A DNA stretch of 64,000 nucleotides from Kwoniella bestiolae CBS 10118 (GCF_000512585.2 NC_089241.1:124001-188000); one strand, 5' to 3'. Positions 1-11,894 are shown, counted from the stretch's first letter. Made by a program: numbers and translations. The notes: a model not told the origin generated them from the letters alone.

Positions 1-125
1 CACAAGAACCACAGGGGAAGGGAAACTATACTTCGATCTTATGGCATTCGCCTTGAACAGAGAAGACTATCTCTGTTTTTATAATTGACTAAACGGATCA
101 AATGCTAAAGAATGATTGCCTGCAG

Positions 126-655
126 AACGACTACATCCAATCTCGCTCTACCGCCATCGAATCCATCGAATCTACCATCGCAGAGCTCGGTTCCATCTTC
201 TCTCAACTCGCTGGGATGGTAGCTGAGCAGAGAGAGACTGTACAGCGTATCGATGCTGATACGACGGATATTGCTGCGTGAGTCTGGTTCTCTTCTGTTC
301 ACTATCGTCTCTGCTCCTGTTTAGAATGGAGACACCGGCGATACTGGATGATCGATATATACACTTATACTAATTCCCCCTAACTTCGATCATGATCATA
401 CAGCAACGTCACTGGCGCCCAGAGGGAACTGTTGAAATACTACGCGAGCATATCAAGTAATAGATGGTTGATGTTGAAGATATTCGGTGTATTAATCATC
501 TTTGTGAGTTCCAGTCCACACAATCCAGAAATACTTGCGATGTTTGAGATATGAGATGCTTCCGATATTCCTGTTGGTATACAGTTAAAGAGGAATCAGC
601 TAATCATGTGTTGTTGGTTGATTGTTAGTTCCTCGTTTTCATCCTTGTATCATAA
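126..655 (+). CDS. SED5: Sed5/syntaxin-5-like Qa-SNARE, C-terminal part (5' end outside window)
   Basis: Three exons are visible: 126-277, 404-503 and 629-655 (TAA 653-655), with gtgagt donors and cag/tag acceptors; the upstream sequence looks like the end of an intron. The spliced product carries the Qa-SNARE helix: IFSQLAGMVAEQRETVQRID, with the zero-layer Gln in IFSQLA, then GAQRELLKYY, SSNRWLMLKIF and a hydrophobic membrane anchor ending FLVFILVS. This matches the end of yeast Sed5 and animal syntaxin 5, the target SNARE of ER-Golgi and intra-Golgi fusion. The N-terminal Habc region is not in the window. The family assignment is secure. The last exon is only 27 bases and encodes the end of the anchor. 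The neighbouring genes do not suggest co-regulation. Confidence 0.9.
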
Positions 656-1860
656 GCCTGTTACCATAGAATGTATCTACCCCATGCCTCTGTGGACTAT
701 ACAAAGGTATCATACCTCCAAGTGAACAGTACAGCATAATTACTATGCATCTAGTACCTTATCTGAGTCTCTGCTGGCTCGATGATGAAGCATGGAAGAT
801 ATCTGGTATGTTTGTGATTTCGTGTACGGCGATATGAGCTTTTCCACTTGGCTTGGCGCGGTGTTCGAAGATAATGCTCCATCACGATTGCAGACCGGAG
901 TTGACTTGACCAATGGCCTGGTCTTGGGATATGCTCACAGTATATGAACGGTTCTAGGTGCAGGTGTCGAGCTTCTATTGGATGCTACCTATTGCCTTGG
1001 GGCGTGGCTCGATCACATCAGACTTGGCTAATTCTTATCAGGTTGCTACACCGACTTAGAATATGAAGCGCTACTATTCATGCAAGTGGTGCAGTGAGGT
1101 TTATAGAACAGGAGTAGCACAAACCAGCTAAGTCGGTAACCTAAAGTACTAGGACTATGAAAGGGAACTAAGATCAACCGGGGAGACTACAGTCCTCTGT
1201 GCCCAAAGCCCATGCACGCTATTATATGCTCTTCGCCTCAACTCGAATGTCGCCGAGATCCGGAAGTGTTGTCCAGACAAGTCCTGATTATCTCTTTATA
1301 CGTCCGCCTTAATCTCCTGCTAGATAGGCAAAGACGCCTGCTTGCCTTATGCATTCGAGCGCTGCTTCTATCTCGCTTCGTCGAGGATTGATTAGTTCGA
1401 TATCACTGTGGTGACAGTTACCCTTCCCTTCGGCTTGTGGCAGGTTCGAACTTTGGTTGATATCGTATGGTATGTGGAAACGGTCCGGACCGGTCAGAGG
1501 AGGTATGAATCATTGCTACGAGGACACCTAGAGCTTAACACATTTTTCTGAAACAGAGAACAGGATCGCAGTACCGTAAATACGTCGAAAGTCAGAACGG
1601 AGGGACGAATGATCGATGAGGAGAACCAACTTGAGATGGAGAAAAGGTACGGTACACAATGAATGTTCCGAGGACCCCTGGCTTTCTGCCACCGTAAAAC
1701 AAAGTAAAATTCATGCATCCATATCCATACTTAGTTGTGTCAAATCCAACCTACTATAATAGTCACAAGAGGGAAAGCTGCGAAGCTAACAGCGAACCAT
1801 CCAACGATGTTTCCACATACAGGATACTGTATGAACTGGAAATCCAATTGACGACTCAAC
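656..1860. other. Gene-free stretch, 1.2 kb
   Basis: No convincing coding exon on either strand. It holds the 3' flank of the SNARE gene and the 3' flank of the minus-strand gene at 1861-2952, which therefore converge here. Short open frames near 1494-1718 and 1713-1970 have no recognisable content. Confidence 0.6.
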
Positions 1861-2952
1861 TCAACTTTCCTCCCACCCTCGCTCATTGTACCCATACTTC
1901 TTCAGGAGTTGCGCAATGTTCTCATCATGAACGGGGGGATCTTGAATCTCTACCTGTGCTAATTTCTTGAAATCTGAATTAGGTAGACAGGACCCAACAA
2001 CAGCCCTACACCCCTTATTGTCTTCCGTTCTCTCACAGTTGACTTGCCAGCCGAATTTCTCCCATTGACTTTGCCTGCTCCTGCTCTCATCCCCTTCTCC
2101 ACCCTCGCTTTCAATTGACAGGACACGATGTTTAGATAATTCGTCATACCATCCCTGAATACATTGAACGGTGGTTTGGTGAATCATCTCTCTAGATTTC
2201 TCTTCGGCGAGATATGGAATCTTTGCCCAAATAAGTGATTCTTCGCCCTGAGGCACAAAGTCCCGTACGACCGATTTCTCTCTCCAAGTTTTTGTTAATG
2301 CATCTATAATATCATTGCGGAATCTGTACATGTTCAGATGTACCTCGACGGGATCCATCCACTCTTGAAGGTGCATGGAGTAATTCTTCCGCCATCCTGG
2401 TCTTGACATATAGGCCAAACATTCCTCAGCTTTGACAATCGGGACTGTTAGATCGTCAATTTGCTTCTCGAGATGGTCTCGCTCTTTCTCGAGCGATTTC
2501 CGATCCAAAGTGGTATTCCTACGGGTGGAGTCGCTACGGGAGTCTACACGGGGATTCCAATGGAGGTCTCCACGGGAGTCCCAACGGGACTTCCAACGGG
2601 AGCTCCAACCCATGTCCCTACGGTTTGGGAAATTAGTCATCACCCATCCACTTGAGGGACGGTGCGAAACTGTATCAGTATCATTGAGTTTCGAGATAGT
2701 CTCTTTGGCAGTATTCAACTCGGTTCTTATTTTGCTCAATTTACTTTCCAAGATGGCACATCTCCTTCTCCAAAGTATGTTGTCGGTTATGAGTTCCTCA
2801 TTGGTCTTCGGCTTTTCTGTATCTTCATCGTCGGTCGGCAGCAAAGCCCTTATTTGAGCTTTGGTACTTTCCAAATGGGACGACCGCTCGGCAAGTCTCG
2901 CTTGCAATTTAGGGAGGTCAATGGGCGATAATGAATCGCAGACTGAGGACAT
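1861..2952 (-). CDS. Orphan coiled-coil protein, intact member of a paralogue pair with 51075
   Basis: A single coding exon gives 363 residues starting MSSVCDSL. I recognise no known family. Residues about 15-95 are heptad-rich coiled coil (ESTKAQIRALL, ILWRRRCAILESKL). Residues about 115-145 are a Trp/Arg/Ser tetrapeptide repeat (WSSR, WKSR, WDSR) encoded by a 12-bp DNA repeat. A second coil follows, then a globular-looking part containing RPGWRKNYS, WYDELSKHRVLS and a C-terminal cap DPPVHDENIAQLLKKYGY. The decayed gene at 51075 aligns along its length: TKAQIRAML, RRRCALLES, RPGYQHDYS, LYDELKSKHLLS. A 5'UTR intron (complement 2976-3061) and a TATAAAAG box lie upstream. The start is the first ATG after that intron. 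The function is unknown and the gene is probably lineage-specific. Confidence 0.75.
   Translation of the reverse strand: MSSVCDSLSPIDLPKLQARLAERSSHLESTKAQIRALLPTDDEDTEKPKTNEELITDNILWRRRCAILESKLSKIRTELNTAKETISKLNDTDTVSHRPSSGWVMTNFPNRRDMGWSSRWKSRWDSRGDLHWNPRVDSRSDSTRRNTTLDRKSLEKERDHLEKQIDDLTVPIVKAEECLAYMSRPGWRKNYSMHLQEWMDPVEVHLNMYRFRNDIIDALTKTWREKSVVRDFVPQGEESLIWAKIPYLAEEKSREMIHQTTVQCIQGWYDELSKHRVLSIESEGGEGDESRSRQSQWEKFGWQVNCERTEDNKGCRAVVGSCLPNSDFKKLAQVEIQDPPVHDENIAQLLKKYGYNERGWEES
2517..2612. repeat. 12-bp minisatellite inside the 1861-2952 gene
   Basis: About seven to eight degenerate copies of a 12-base unit such as ccaacgggactt or ctccacgggagt run head to tail. The period keeps the reading frame and, on the minus strand, yields a tetrapeptide repeat of the type W-x-S-R. 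Copy number can change without breaking the frame. Confidence 0.8.
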
Positions 2953-3830
2953 TCTGGCTGTGTAGTGCTACCTGGCTGTCAGATCATCGGACTGACATCT
3001 TGGACACTGTGCGGCGATTCGATTCGCATCAGGGGACGCAAATACATGGACAAGAGCTTACCTGTTTGAGTATAGCGTGCTCGGATTGGAGGACCAGTCT
3101 ACAGCGGTATCGTACGAATGATACGTTGATAATAGGCAGAATGAGCTACGGCGACTCTTGAGGATACTTGGTGTTGTGTGTCTTCTGGAAAAAGAATGCG
3201 AAGGCATGGCTTTTATACTGTAATGTATTGCATACTGTACTGCATTACTGCATCGCCCCAGTACATATCATGACGTGCAGATACAAAGGAGGGACTGCGT
3301 GAAGACTCGAAGATGTTCACGCTGACAAATGACTCATGATGACGCTGCGATTCTTTCTGGGCGTTTTCTTGGGCAGGATGATATATGAGGATAGAGGGTT
3401 TTACCTTTGTCCGAAGTAAGATATGGTAGATTGCAGTTGGATAATTCGTCATTCATACGGTAAGGTGAAAGTTTTTCACATTGACGCAGATTGTCTTGAG
3501 TCTCAATACTCTACTTTAGCTTGTGATATCCACTCTGGTTCAACATTCGCGTGATGAATTGACACCCAAGCTTGATTGCTGAAGTATAGTATGCAGTCCA
3601 AAGCAAACAGACCTCGCAAGCTCTAGCGAAGTGTACGAGCACAGTGTATTTTTCAGCTGCCAAATTGCCACTATGATTTGATTCAGCCACCAAACACAAC
3701 GTCATCACCATCAACATCAACATCGACATCCATTCATTTTTTTGGTACATGATCAATGTCCCAATTCATCTCTTGCATCCTTCAATCCTCACTGTTACAA
3801 GATTGCGCAGTACTCCACTCTTGATTTGCC
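2953..3830. other. Intergenic region between two divergent genes
   Basis: The left part (2953 to about 3190) is the 5'UTR of the minus-strand gene, with a probable intron at 2976-3061. The rest, 3220-3830, is a bidirectional promoter region for that gene and the ESCRT-III gene at 3831. No further coding exon is seen. Confidence 0.5.
3210..3217 (-). promoter_or_regulatory. TATA box of the 1861-2952 gene
   Basis: TATAAAAG on the minus strand, 258 bases before the ATG, or about 170 after removing the proposed 86-base 5'UTR intron. The same motif class precedes several of the lineage-specific genes. Confidence 0.55.
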
Positions 3831-5870
3831 ATGTCTGATCCCACCCTCCCATCCTTTCTGAAGACCTCTCCACCACCTACCGCGCCCCCCTCGTCAGCTC
3901 GACTACACGCGTTATACGCGTCAACATCTTCTCAGCGAAGTACAAACCCTACAGGTTATTCTGCAAATTCGCAATGGTGGGCATCGGTGATCGAGGAGAC
4001 TCTTCGGACAGGGTGGATCAATGGGGAAGATGGGGATAGATTGGTCCTGAAGGTTGATGATGCTTTGTTGGGTCGGTTGGAAGATGAACAGGGGAGAAGA
4101 CCGAAAGGTCTCGGTGGTGTTGTGGTGAGTTGAATTGACCCATATCATATCGTGCATTATCTACTTGAACAGTGATACATATTCTGACTTCAATTCACAC
4201 TTGCTAATATAGGAAAGGCTGGCAACGACTACACCTCCCACACTTCATCCTCTACCTCATTTCTTATCTTCCCTTACACCCTTACATGCCGCCCCTTCCC
4301 TTACGTCCAGGTTTATAGGCAGGCCATTATGGTGGGCTGTATCCCAGCTGAACCCGTTCGGATCTTCAGTCGAGAAAGTGGAGAAGGAAGAGACCCTGTG
4401 GTCGCGGTATGGTAAAGGGAAAGAATACGTTCATGTACCGTTATTAGAGGTGAGTGGATGGAGTCATTCAATCAAGCCACCAGCTTTCGAAAGCTTACTG
4501 ACGGGTTCACCTCGCATATAGCAATCTGCTACATCCTTCACATCCTACCTCTCGCAAAACCCTATCCTCTCCTATACAGACGCATTGTACGATCTTGAAT
4601 CGTTCCGAGAACATTACGGGGAAGCTTGTTTCCCTGCTAGTCCAAGTTCCAAGAAATTGCCTCCTTGTACACATAGATTGTCGAATAGAGATATACAAGT
4701 TCTGGTAAAGTGGCTACACAGGGATTGCGGGGTGGTCGTCACGGATGGCACAGTAAGTAGCTCTATCTATGGCATTGCTCCCAAATTGCATCTAGATGCA
4801 TGGGAACAGGTGCTTATGCTTGAATTGAACTGTTCACAGGTCATCAAGGTGCTTGAACTTGATCAAATACCCTCCGACCATCCTATCACGGACGCTGATC
4901 GGGGTGTCATCTCCGTGGTCAACGCTCAGAGGAAGGTGGAGAAGCAAATTGTCGGTATTGAGGAACAAATCACTCAGTGAGTTTCTCAGACTTGCGCGGT
5001 TTCGGGTCTATCGTATATCTCGCTGATTTCGTACAATTTGGTGTAGATCGCAAGAGAAAGCGAAGAAACAACTTTCGAAAGGTCAGAAGAATGCGGCACT
5101 ATCGTATCTCCGATCCAAGAAACAGCTGGAAGATCTCCTGGCGAAGCGGATCGCTTCTGCCGAACAGCTGGGAGCGGTGATTAGGAGTATAGATCAGGCC
5201 AAAGGAGATGTCGAGGTGAGTTGGGTATTTTCTTCTTCCCATGGTGCCCACTCCACTCCTGTCCCCAGGCGATAGGTCAACTATGACATACTGATTCTCC
5301 CTATTCACATAGATCATGGCCGCATACGAAACTTCCACATCCACCCTTCGATCAGTCCTTTCCGACCCATCCCTCTCTCCCGATCGAATCGCAAGCACCA
5401 CCGACGCACTTGCCGAAGCGATGGCAGATCAGGAAGAGATTGACCAAGCGGTCAGGATCGGCGGTGAATTGGCGATGGGCGGTAAGAGGGTTGAAGTTGA
5501 TGAGGACGAGTTGGCGGCTGAGTTGGAGGGATTGGTACAAGAGGAAAAAGCATCTCAGGCTGCTGCTGCTGCGGAAGAGAAGAGCAAGCGCGAGCAGAAA
5601 GAAAAAGAGCAGGAGAAGGAGAAGGAGGCGATCAAGCCAACGGTCCCGGCGGGGGACAAGTCACATGCAGGTCAAGGTCAAGGCCGGGTGGCAAATGCGG
5701 AGAACCATGACCATGCCAAAGCGAAGGAGAAGGAGCTGGAGTCAGAGCAGGACAAGGAGCAAGAATGGAAAAACAGATACGAAGATGCTCAGCATCGAAA
5801 GGAGGGTGAACGAAGGAGGAGTGAGGAAGAACGGCTACGAAAGGAGGAGAAGAGACTTTTAGCTGAGTAG
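3831..5870 (+). CDS. CHM7: CHMP7/Chm7-type ESCRT-III protein (Snf7 family)
   Basis: Six exons (3831-4124, 4213-4449, 4522-4752, 4840-4976, 5047-5215, 5313-5870) join in frame to about 541 residues. Residues 1 to about 250 form the CHMP7-type N-terminal region, including RFIGRPLWWAVSQLNPFG and IQVLVKWLHRDCGVV, which fits the winged-helix part. Residues about 260-420 form the Snf7 helical hairpin: RKVEKQIVGIEEQITQ, ALSYLRSKKQLEDLLAKR, AEQLGAVIRSIDQAKGD, TDALAEAMADQEEIDQAVR. The tail from about residue 430 is a highly charged Lys/Glu coil. In yeast and animals CHMP7/Chm7 recruits ESCRT-III to the inner nuclear envelope for sealing and nuclear-pore surveillance. The family call rests on length plus the two-part structure, since ordinary Snf7 proteins are about 220 residues. 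The long charged tail may be lineage-specific. Confidence 0.85.
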
Positions 5871-6767
5871 TCTGTGCAGTGCGTGATACGATGGTATGAT
5901 TAGATAGATGTCACGAATATTTATACGGTCAATTGTAATTCTATGTTGACATAGTTCAATAGCTGTGTTGTAAGATACGATGTATCGTGTAGTGATCCCT
6001 ACGACCAGGTCTTTGCGCCCATCAATGAGATTTCGTCAACTTCAAAGCGATCATTATGCATCTTGCAAGCACTGAATCGCATCCTCAGAAGTGCAACATG
6101 AAGTACATGTCAGACAACAAGCTAACGTGCGTCACCGCAGGTACCCCACCGTCGCAGCGGCTGCTTGATCTACTATAGTTACTTTTCACTTTGGGAGCTC
6201 TAAACCACCTTTCCTATGTGCATGAGAAAAATCGAAGGAATGAAATCTTTTGAGTGCGTCATGAAAGCCGTGTACGGTAAAGCACCAATTGCTGAATATC
6301 ATCCAGGGATATTGATCCTTTCCAATAGGCAAAAGCACCTTATTCTTCAAGAACCAAATCTTTGAGAAGGTGGAGCACAAAGCAAAAAGGTAGCATTGGC
6401 GTATGATCTTCGTTTTCCCTTCCTTACTAGGCCTAGACCTGGCATAAGAAGCAAATACGTGGGAGGTGACGCGCGTCTATGAGTAATTCCCTGAGATGAG
6501 CATATTGCCAGTGTTTTCGTATACTGGGGATAGCTTCTCAAAACGAGAAGACATGAAGAGAATGTTGTGATCAAAGGAATGAAGCGAAGTTGACAGCTAC
6601 CCTTACTGACTCGGACAGGTACATGTGCTCTTCTGAATGATTTGCCACTGATGCGATATAAAGCAGTACGAACGGCGGGTAAACCCTGATGGTCTGTCAC
6701 AATTTAAATCATATTATAGATCGAGGTATAACCTAAGTCATTGCTATAGTCGGACACACAGCACAGG
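5871..6767. other. Gene-free stretch, 0.9 kb
   Basis: 3' flank of the ESCRT-III gene and promoter of the gene at 6768. Minus-strand open frames at 6186-6380 and 6347-6700 show no known motif and no plausible intron partners, so they are not called. Confidence 0.5.
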
Positions 6768-8550
6768 ATGGAAGTCATCGACTTAACCATTGATGACGAT
6801 GACGTCCGGGGTGAGTGACTTGCCTCTTTCCCGCATCTGGAAGCTTTTGACGCGTGTGCTGGAAATGGCAGGTGGCGATGAATGCCTTAAGTCTATTGCT
6901 ACCGACTGGGGCGCAGACCTTCCACGTCCAGGCCGTGACACGGTCAAAGACATTCTCAAATTCACCCAGACCCTCAGTTGTGGGCTGGACTCGCTATTGA
7001 CATGTAAAAGGCTCAAACAGTTTAATAAGAACGATACGCGAGATTTGTTTCCCGACTGCGGTGTTACCGCAGGATGTGACATGTCCCAAGATGAACATGA
7101 TAAGAAACCGGAAGGGAAAGGACAAGAAGTAATGCTGGAACATATCACGGGGCCTCTCAGCAAGGAACTGATAAGGAACATGTTCTTTGAGGGACAGCAG
7201 AATTGTAATAAACACCTCGAGCCCACCGAATCAGAAAAATGGTACGAAAAGGTTCTTGAAGATGGCATGGAGAACTGCTCAGCATCGATCAATGCTTCAC
7301 GAGTTCCGACGTGTCTTAGGAAAAAAAAATTGATCAAGACGACAACCTCTGCGCACCTTTTCCACTGTCCGGGATACGTTCCCAAAACTTTGGCGAACGG
7401 CCAGAGGTGGCCTCTTGTTGTTTGCTATCGGACAGAAGGATCATCAGAAGTGATTCGCGAGCCCGCCTGCAGCGTGAGCTGCGCTCTAAAGATCAGAAAA
7501 GCCTTAACCAAAGAGAACAAAGATACGATATTTTTTCGTCCATATCAAATTGAAATCAGCGCAGAGGAATTAGAGGAACCTAATTCGACCGTGGCGGGGC
7601 CTTCGATCAAACAAGACCCCGATCTCCCAGCCTCCCTCGAAGACCAGGCGATGCCCCCTGCTATTGACACACCCACTACGATGGGACCTCCTCAGGGAAC
7701 CGAACCCATCCGGATCGGAACTGTCGAAGCAGAAGCCTCCTCTTCTGGCGTTAACGATCCAGATCATTGGACGAGGAAGCCACTCGCTAGAGTTTATGCT
7801 GAAGAGCTTTTGAAAGCCCCTAAAGACCCTATCACCGGAAGTGTTGAACCTAGTTTCCAGGAACTTTGTACAACCGTGGAAGGAAGGCTGGAATGGCTAC
7901 GAAGTGCAACAGCCCGAAAGGTCGAAAAGAGAAATGCCGATTGTGGTGCATATTTTGAAGGCGATTTCTCGAAAGAATTTTTCAAACAGAAGAATGAAGA
8001 TGTGACCTACACCAACGAGAAATGTATTTTGAAGTCATGCTCGAAGCACATCTCACGTCTGAAAGGTGCTATCTCTATCGTTATCGATGATGAAACCATT
8101 ACGGACGCCAGAAGATTGTGGCAGTTCAACGTCAAAATCAATCGAGGAACTTTCGAAGGTGCTTGTTGCCACGAACACCAGCTGGAAGCGCTCGAGCTAG
8201 AGATGGACACGCAATCGCGGGAGGAACGATTCTCAGGCTTCCTACATATGAGAAAGAGGTCTCAAGACGATTTTTCGGAAACTGAAACTGAAACGAGTCA
8301 TCCATGGTTGAATCTTAACCACCAACCTCATGGACTGCCAGGATCCGGATCTCAATGGCAAAGCCGACTTGGTAGTATCAGCGCTGGCAAGAAACGAAGG
8401 TTCACGAGTGGTGGGATATTCACGCAAGAACCCTCGCAATTCAGTAGCGAAGGAACCGCACCACCCTCTGAGTATGCAACCAGTAATGCACAACCCGGGG
8501 GTCCCACAAGAAGTATTTTCTCTATGGGTCCTTCCAGTTCAAGAGGCTGA
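6768..8550 (+). CDS. Orphan protein with an N-terminal SUMO-interacting motif
   Basis: The preferred model has two exons: 6768-6810 and 6872-8550 (573 residues). Exon 1 starts at ATG 6768 and encodes MEVIDLTIDDDDVR. The gtgagt donor at 6811 and the acceptor ending at 6871 give a 61-base intron and restore the frame of the long exon (GDECLKSIATDWG). V-I-D-L-T followed by four Asp is a textbook SUMO-interacting motif. An unspliced start at 6790 would lose it and add an unremarkable leader. The rest is not a family I recognise. A Cys/His-bearing stretch (FHCPGY, LVVCYR, PACSVSC) near residues 190-235 could bind metal. A Pro/Asp/Glu-rich linker follows, then another Cys-containing part (ILKSCSKH, GACCHEHQLEAL), and a low-complexity tail with a basic patch (GKKRRF). 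The protein is probably nuclear and SUMO-binding; this is inference. Confidence 0.65.
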
Positions 8551-9200
8551 AACCGACAACAACTGTGTCCATGTGGCGGATTGTCTTTCATTTTGATACT
8601 CTACTCGGAGTCACCTTGGTGTACATAACATAGGATAGCGAGGTGCATTCGGGGAGTCGCACACTGTGATGAGTTGCTTGAATTCTTTGATACCGCTATG
8701 ATATTTGCTTTGATACATTCATCTTTGAACTCGTCCTGTTAGATACACTCAAAACGCCTGGATCCGAAAGGGGAGAGAGCTTGACCAAGAAATGTGTATT
8801 GCACAAGAATTCGTAGCCCTTGTATCAAAAGCTATTTACAGTCAATCAGCCTCATGGAGAGGAACATCGCTCGACCGATCAATAGTACAGTATCTCAAGG
8901 ATGTCTCATACAGCGATGAGGTTTCACATGTGCTACGCCGTCTGTTATATCTTACCCTCCTCTCTGCTTTGCGATATACCGCATGCACTGACTGTCTGGC
9001 AATGGCTTCTCGAAATGATGGGAGTGCGGAGCCCTTGTAGATGGGTATTTGAGATGGAGAACGGGACTTCTAAATCCTCTGTCCCCGAGAGTCTGCTTCG
9101 CAGCATGACCAACGGAGTTGAAGCCATTCGAAAGTTGGCGGAAGATATCTGACATCAGCAGACGCGAGAGTGTTGCTTCGCTCCATAGCTTCAGACTAAA
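8551..9200. other. Gene-free stretch, 0.65 kb
   Basis: 3' flank of the 6768 gene. Open frames at 8792-9040 and 8901-9152 overlap in different frames and contain no recognisable motif. One of them could be a remnant exon, but this cannot be supported. Confidence 0.4.
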
Positions 9201-9669
9201 ATGTCATCGCGGTATTTTCTTACATGCCCATCCACTATCAACATCCACAATCGTCAACTAGACTGCAAACATTTTGTATCATATCTCAAACAAACCACCT
9301 TGAGTCTAAGCCCGATTCCGTATATCCGCATTGTGAGTCTTTTTGCCTCTTTGCGAGTGCCGGTTCTGGACCGAGAAGCCTTGCTTGATTGCTTAGTACT
9401 TACCTTACCTAGATCCATCAAGCATCACCAATGTATCAGCCCCCGGGTCCATCCCATATCGAAAATACGGCATCGATCTCAATCGCAAGGTCTTGGAGTA
9501 CACCAATCAATCTATGAAAGACCTTTATGCCAAACTCCAAGTGGACGATGTCAAAAAGCGCAGTTTTGCCGCAGTCCGTTATAACCCATCGCTCATTGAT
9601 TGCCAATGCGCTCTCCTTCCAACGAGACGTGTTATTGCTTCAAGGCCGCCCATGATGAAATTTTTTTAA
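9201..9669 (+). CDS. Possible small two-exon gene (134 residues), unknown
   Basis: ATG 9201 opens a 132-base exon to 9332, followed by a gtgagt donor. An acceptor (gcttag) ending at 9396 gives a 64-base intron and opens 9397-9669, ending TAA. The second exon is open over 90 codons and has well-mixed, protein-like composition (PYRKYGIDLNRKVLEY, MKDLYAKLQVDDVKKRSFA). The phases match (0/0). I recognise no family. The competing unspliced reading from 9201 runs to 9584 in another frame. It lies convergent to Rpt4, with only 228 bases between the stops. This is a structural prediction only. Confidence 0.35.
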
Positions 9670-9897
9670 ATAGCCTTCAACGAAGGGAGGATGTTCCTAC
9701 GCTTCGAATTGGGCATGTCGATAATGTGAGGAGAAATCTCCTCAAGCGGATTTGTGGAGATGGATGAGCGACGAGTCTCGTCGAGGCTGAAGTCATGTTA
9801 CCATACCATGCCAGATGATGCACTGATGAACAAAATGATGACTAGTGCGTGCTGCATATCTGTCTAAATACATCTCATCTAACTACAAACAACTCAT

Positions 9898-11894
9898 TTA
9901 CACAGCGTTATAATCCCTGCAAGTCGCAAAACATAAATGTGTCAGTGAGCTGACGCATGAGATGAGACGGATACATCAGACCAAACACTCACATTTTCGT
10001 TTCATGCTTCTTAGCGTCGTTCAACTTTCTCACCGCTTTCATGAAATCTTCCTGTACGACTGCATCTCTATCTTCTCTGATTGCGAATAGACCGGCCTAT
10101 GATAGGGATACTTGGATTAGCAAACTCCTTCTTACACAACAAGCAGATCGCGAATCTGGCTTGACTCTCAAGTTCTTCGTGTATTTGAAAGTCAAAGTGA
10201 GAAGAGAAAAGTCTCGTGCTCACCTCCGTACAGACATTCCTCAGATCCGCTCCATTAAACCCATCACTCAACTTTACAATCGCTTCATAATCTATATCCC
10301 CCGACTTATTTATCCCCTTTGCGTGGATCTTTAGAATCTCCAATCGTCCTTGCTCGTTAGGCAAGGGAATCTCAATCTTCCTATCCAGTCTTCCAGGTCT
10401 CATCAATGCCGGATCGAGTGTATCAGGTCGATTGGTAGCCATGATAATCTTTGTTCTGCCCAGTGAATCAAATCCGTCCATCTGGTTCAAGAGCTCCATC
10501 AACGTTCGCTGGATTTCCCTATCCGCTGATGTACCTTCGCTGAACCGTCTTCCACCGATGGCGTCGATCTCGTCCATGAATATCACACATGGTTCGTGCT
10601 CGCGCGCGTAAGCGAACATCTCTCGAATGAGACGTGCGGATTCACCAATGTACTTGTCGACGATCTGGCGGTGAGGGTATGTCAGCAATGTTGACAGATA
10701 CGATTAAGGCAATCTGGATTTGGAATAAAAGGCAGAGAGTCGTAGATTGAGTGCGTAGGTGTGTCAGATAAGAAGGGAAGAGGAGACTCACAGCTGAAGA
10801 TACAACTTTCAAGAAATTGGTATTCAACGTAGCGGCTACAGCTCGAGCCAGCAGTGTTTTACCTGTACCTGGAGGACCGTACAGCAATACACCTTTTGGT
10901 GGGTTGATACCGACTCGCTATACGTTCTGAATCAGTTCAGACTCTTCCAGAAGAGCGATTCGAGGGGAAGAGCTCACCTCGAACAATTCAGGATTCATCA
11001 AAGGTAATTCTATAACTTCTCTTAATTCTCTGACTTGGTCTCCTAATCCACCTATTCCTGCGAACGAAGCTGATCCAGGGTCTTCAAGGGACATGTTGTA
11101 CACCTGTGGACAAATCATTTTGCATCAGCATGCTACTCTAGGATGTAAAACGGTTGGAAAGGACAATGAGGGGTAAACTCACCATAGGATCAACTTCCCT
11201 GGGAAGGATTCTCATGATTGTCAGAGTCGTCATATCGAGTGATACCCTTACACCTGCTTTGAGCTACCACATTAGGCAGATCAGCTCAACTTTCGGGTTG
11301 AGTTCCGTATACAATAGGGAAAGCCAGCTTACCTTGGCAGCTGGTAATGTTGGTCTGTACGATACCACATATCTAGGACCTGATGACGCTTTTACGATGA
11401 CTAAATTTAATTGTAGATATCAGCTGTTGCCCTTACTTGATCAGACTAATGGTCCATTAGGTGATACGTACATCTCTCCTCATCCAGCTGTTTCAACACT
11501 TCCCCGATGATCTGTCCAACAGATTGTAACGCTTTGATATCATCTTCTGTCTTGTCGAAATCCGTCGAGAGCGTTCGGATGTTCAATCGGACTGTGGTAT
11601 AGCACACACAATATCAGCTGATGCAATCACTTACGACGTGTGGATGCAAGCTGACGTACCTTGTTTGAGGTTATCTGACATTCTTGAATGTTCTTTCACT
11701 TTCTGCTCAGCGCTCACTCGTCAGTATAGTCGGCATTGAGTGAAGGAGGAATGACTCACTGCTCGATACCCTTTGATCGCTTCGTACTTGTCCGCTGCCA
11801 TTCCCGCTGGAGCTACAATGGTGGGGGCGGGAGCTGAACTTTCTGCTGGAGCAGGTGCAGGAGCGGTGGAGGAGGATGCTTCTGGAGATGCCAT
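9898..11894 (-). CDS. RPT4: 26S proteasome regulatory ATPase Rpt4 (PSMC6/S10b)
   Basis: About ten exons on the minus strand, ATG at 11894 and TAA at 9898-9900. In order: an Ala/Pro-rich N-terminus, a coil (KVKEHSRMSDNLKQ), the OB-fold region (ERFIVKASSGPRYVVSYRP; LKAGVRVSLDMTTLTIMRIL; PREVDPM), then the AAA+ domain with Walker A GPPGTGKT, pore-loop region KYIGE, Walker B CVIFMDEIDAIGGRRF, sensor MATNRPDTLDPALMRPGRLD, and C-terminus AVRKLNDAKKHETKMDYNAV. Residue by residue this follows human PSMC6, including the diagnostic SEGTSADREIQRTLMELLNQ, which separates Rpt4 from the other five Rpt subunits. It unfolds and translocates ubiquitinated substrates in the 19S base. The last exon encodes only six residues plus the stop. 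It is divergent from the Trm2 gene, with 402 bases between starts. Confidence 0.95.

Noticed and set aside
1438..1465. ggttcgaac resembling a tRNA T-loop
   Set aside because: The bases on both sides cannot pair as a 5-bp T-stem and no acceptor or anticodon stem fits around it.
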